A stretch of 6,479 nucleotides of DNA, taken from an uncultured Chloroflexota bacterium. GTDB lineage: Bacteria > Chloroflexota > Dehalococcoidia > SAR202 > UBA11138. The notes beneath the pieces were generated by a model that made no database searches, was not told the origin of the DNA, and saw nothing but the letters and a program-made list of their open reading frames with translations. Location: contig CAJWRP010000133.1 of NCBI GenBank assembly GCA_913046025.1, forward strand, positions 1-6,479, given 5' to 3'. How positions within the stretch are numbered: position 1 is the first letter of the stretch; each line of letters begins with the position of its first letter. Both the position numbers and the translations under genes were made by a program. Shown in pieces: positions 6,094 through 6,479 of this stretch.

Positions 6094-6479
6094 ATGCCCA
6101 TATGTATAATTGCAGGCAACTGGAAAATGAACACCTCTATTCAGGAAGCGGCTGAACTGGTTTCCGCCATGGCAGCACCTCTCGACGGCCATTCCGCCGT
6201 GGAGAGAGTCGTCTGTCCGCCATACCTGTCTCTATCGACGGTGGCTGACCTGTTGAAGGACACCAGCGTTGCCGTAGGCGCACAAAACATGCATTACGAA
6301 GCCAGCGGGGCCTTCACAGGCGAAATTGCGCCATCGATGTTGCAAGGCCTATGCCAGTACGTGATCCTGGGGCATTCGGAGCGTCGCCAGCTATTTGGCG
6401 AGACGGATGACCTGGTGAACCGAAAAGTTAAAGCGGCACTGGAACATGGCTTGCGTCCCATCGTTTGCGTGGGCGAGAG
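6094..6479 (+). CDS. tpiA: Triosephosphate isomerase, N-terminal half (runs off right edge)
   Basis: Interconverts dihydroxyacetone phosphate and glyceraldehyde 3-phosphate. The 128 complete codons visible are about half of a normal 250-residue TIM barrel. The first strand has AGNWKMN (7-13), with N9 and the catalytic K11. GAQNMH (62-67) and GAFTGE (72-77) follow. ILGHSERRQLFGE (91-103) contains the catalytic electrophile H94, and PIVCVGE (122-128) ends the visible part. The catalytic Glu near residue 165 and the phosphate-binding loop 6 lie beyond the window. The ATG at 6094 gives MPICIIAGNWK, the usual TIM N-terminus, and has AAAGG upstream. An ATG ten codons earlier (6064) would add a lysine- and asparagine-rich tail that is atypical of the family. 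The gene follows pgk and apgM on the same strand across a 136-base spacer, completing a lower-glycolysis cluster. Confidence 0.95.
   Translation, partial: MPICIIAGNWKMNTSIQEAAELVSAMAAPLDGHSAVERVVCPPYLSLSTVADLLKDTSVAVGAQNMHYEASGAFTGEIAPSMLQGLCQYVILGHSERRQLFGETDDLVNRKVKAALEHGLRPIVCVGE

Overview
The window looks like ordinary bacterial chromosome: densely packed, intact housekeeping genes of moderate GC, no mobile elements, no CRISPR array, no rRNA or tRNA genes seen. My best guess at the source is a member of the Chloroflexota (SAR202/Dehalococcoidia-like). It rests on recalled resemblance of the prenyl-synthase-like protein and of the archaeal-type phosphoglycerate mutase to proteins from that phylum. 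It is a low-confidence inference with no marker gene behind it.

Layout. Minus strand, left: guaA (GMP synthase, 116-1717) is followed 24 bases downstream by the first 30 codons of an unidentified gene that runs off the left edge (1-91). A 189-base divergent spacer (1718-1906) holds a candidate extended -10 promoter facing right, a weaker candidate facing left, and a perfect 14-base palindrome lying over both. Plus strand, right: tsaC (tRNA threonylcarbamoylation), a polyprenyl-synthetase-family protein, pgk and apgM follow with overlaps or gaps of at most 4 bases, so they very likely form one operon. A 136-base AT-rich spacer (5958-6093) then precedes tpiA, which is cut by the right edge.

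How the genes work together. Pgk, ApgM and TpiA catalyse three steps of the lower Embden-Meyerhof pathway, in either the glycolytic or gluconeogenic direction. Glyceraldehyde-3-phosphate dehydrogenase and enolase are not in the window. TsaC makes the activated threonylcarbamoyl donor for tRNA t6A37, and GuaA makes GMP. These are unrelated core functions that share the locus.

The most unusual item is the polyprenyl-synthetase-like gene. Its fold signatures are easy to recognise, but several residues that normally hold the Mg-diphosphate and isopentenyl diphosphate are changed, while the frame is fully open. It may be a non-catalytic or repurposed paralogue. Otherwise I see nothing that amounts to a new multi-gene system here.
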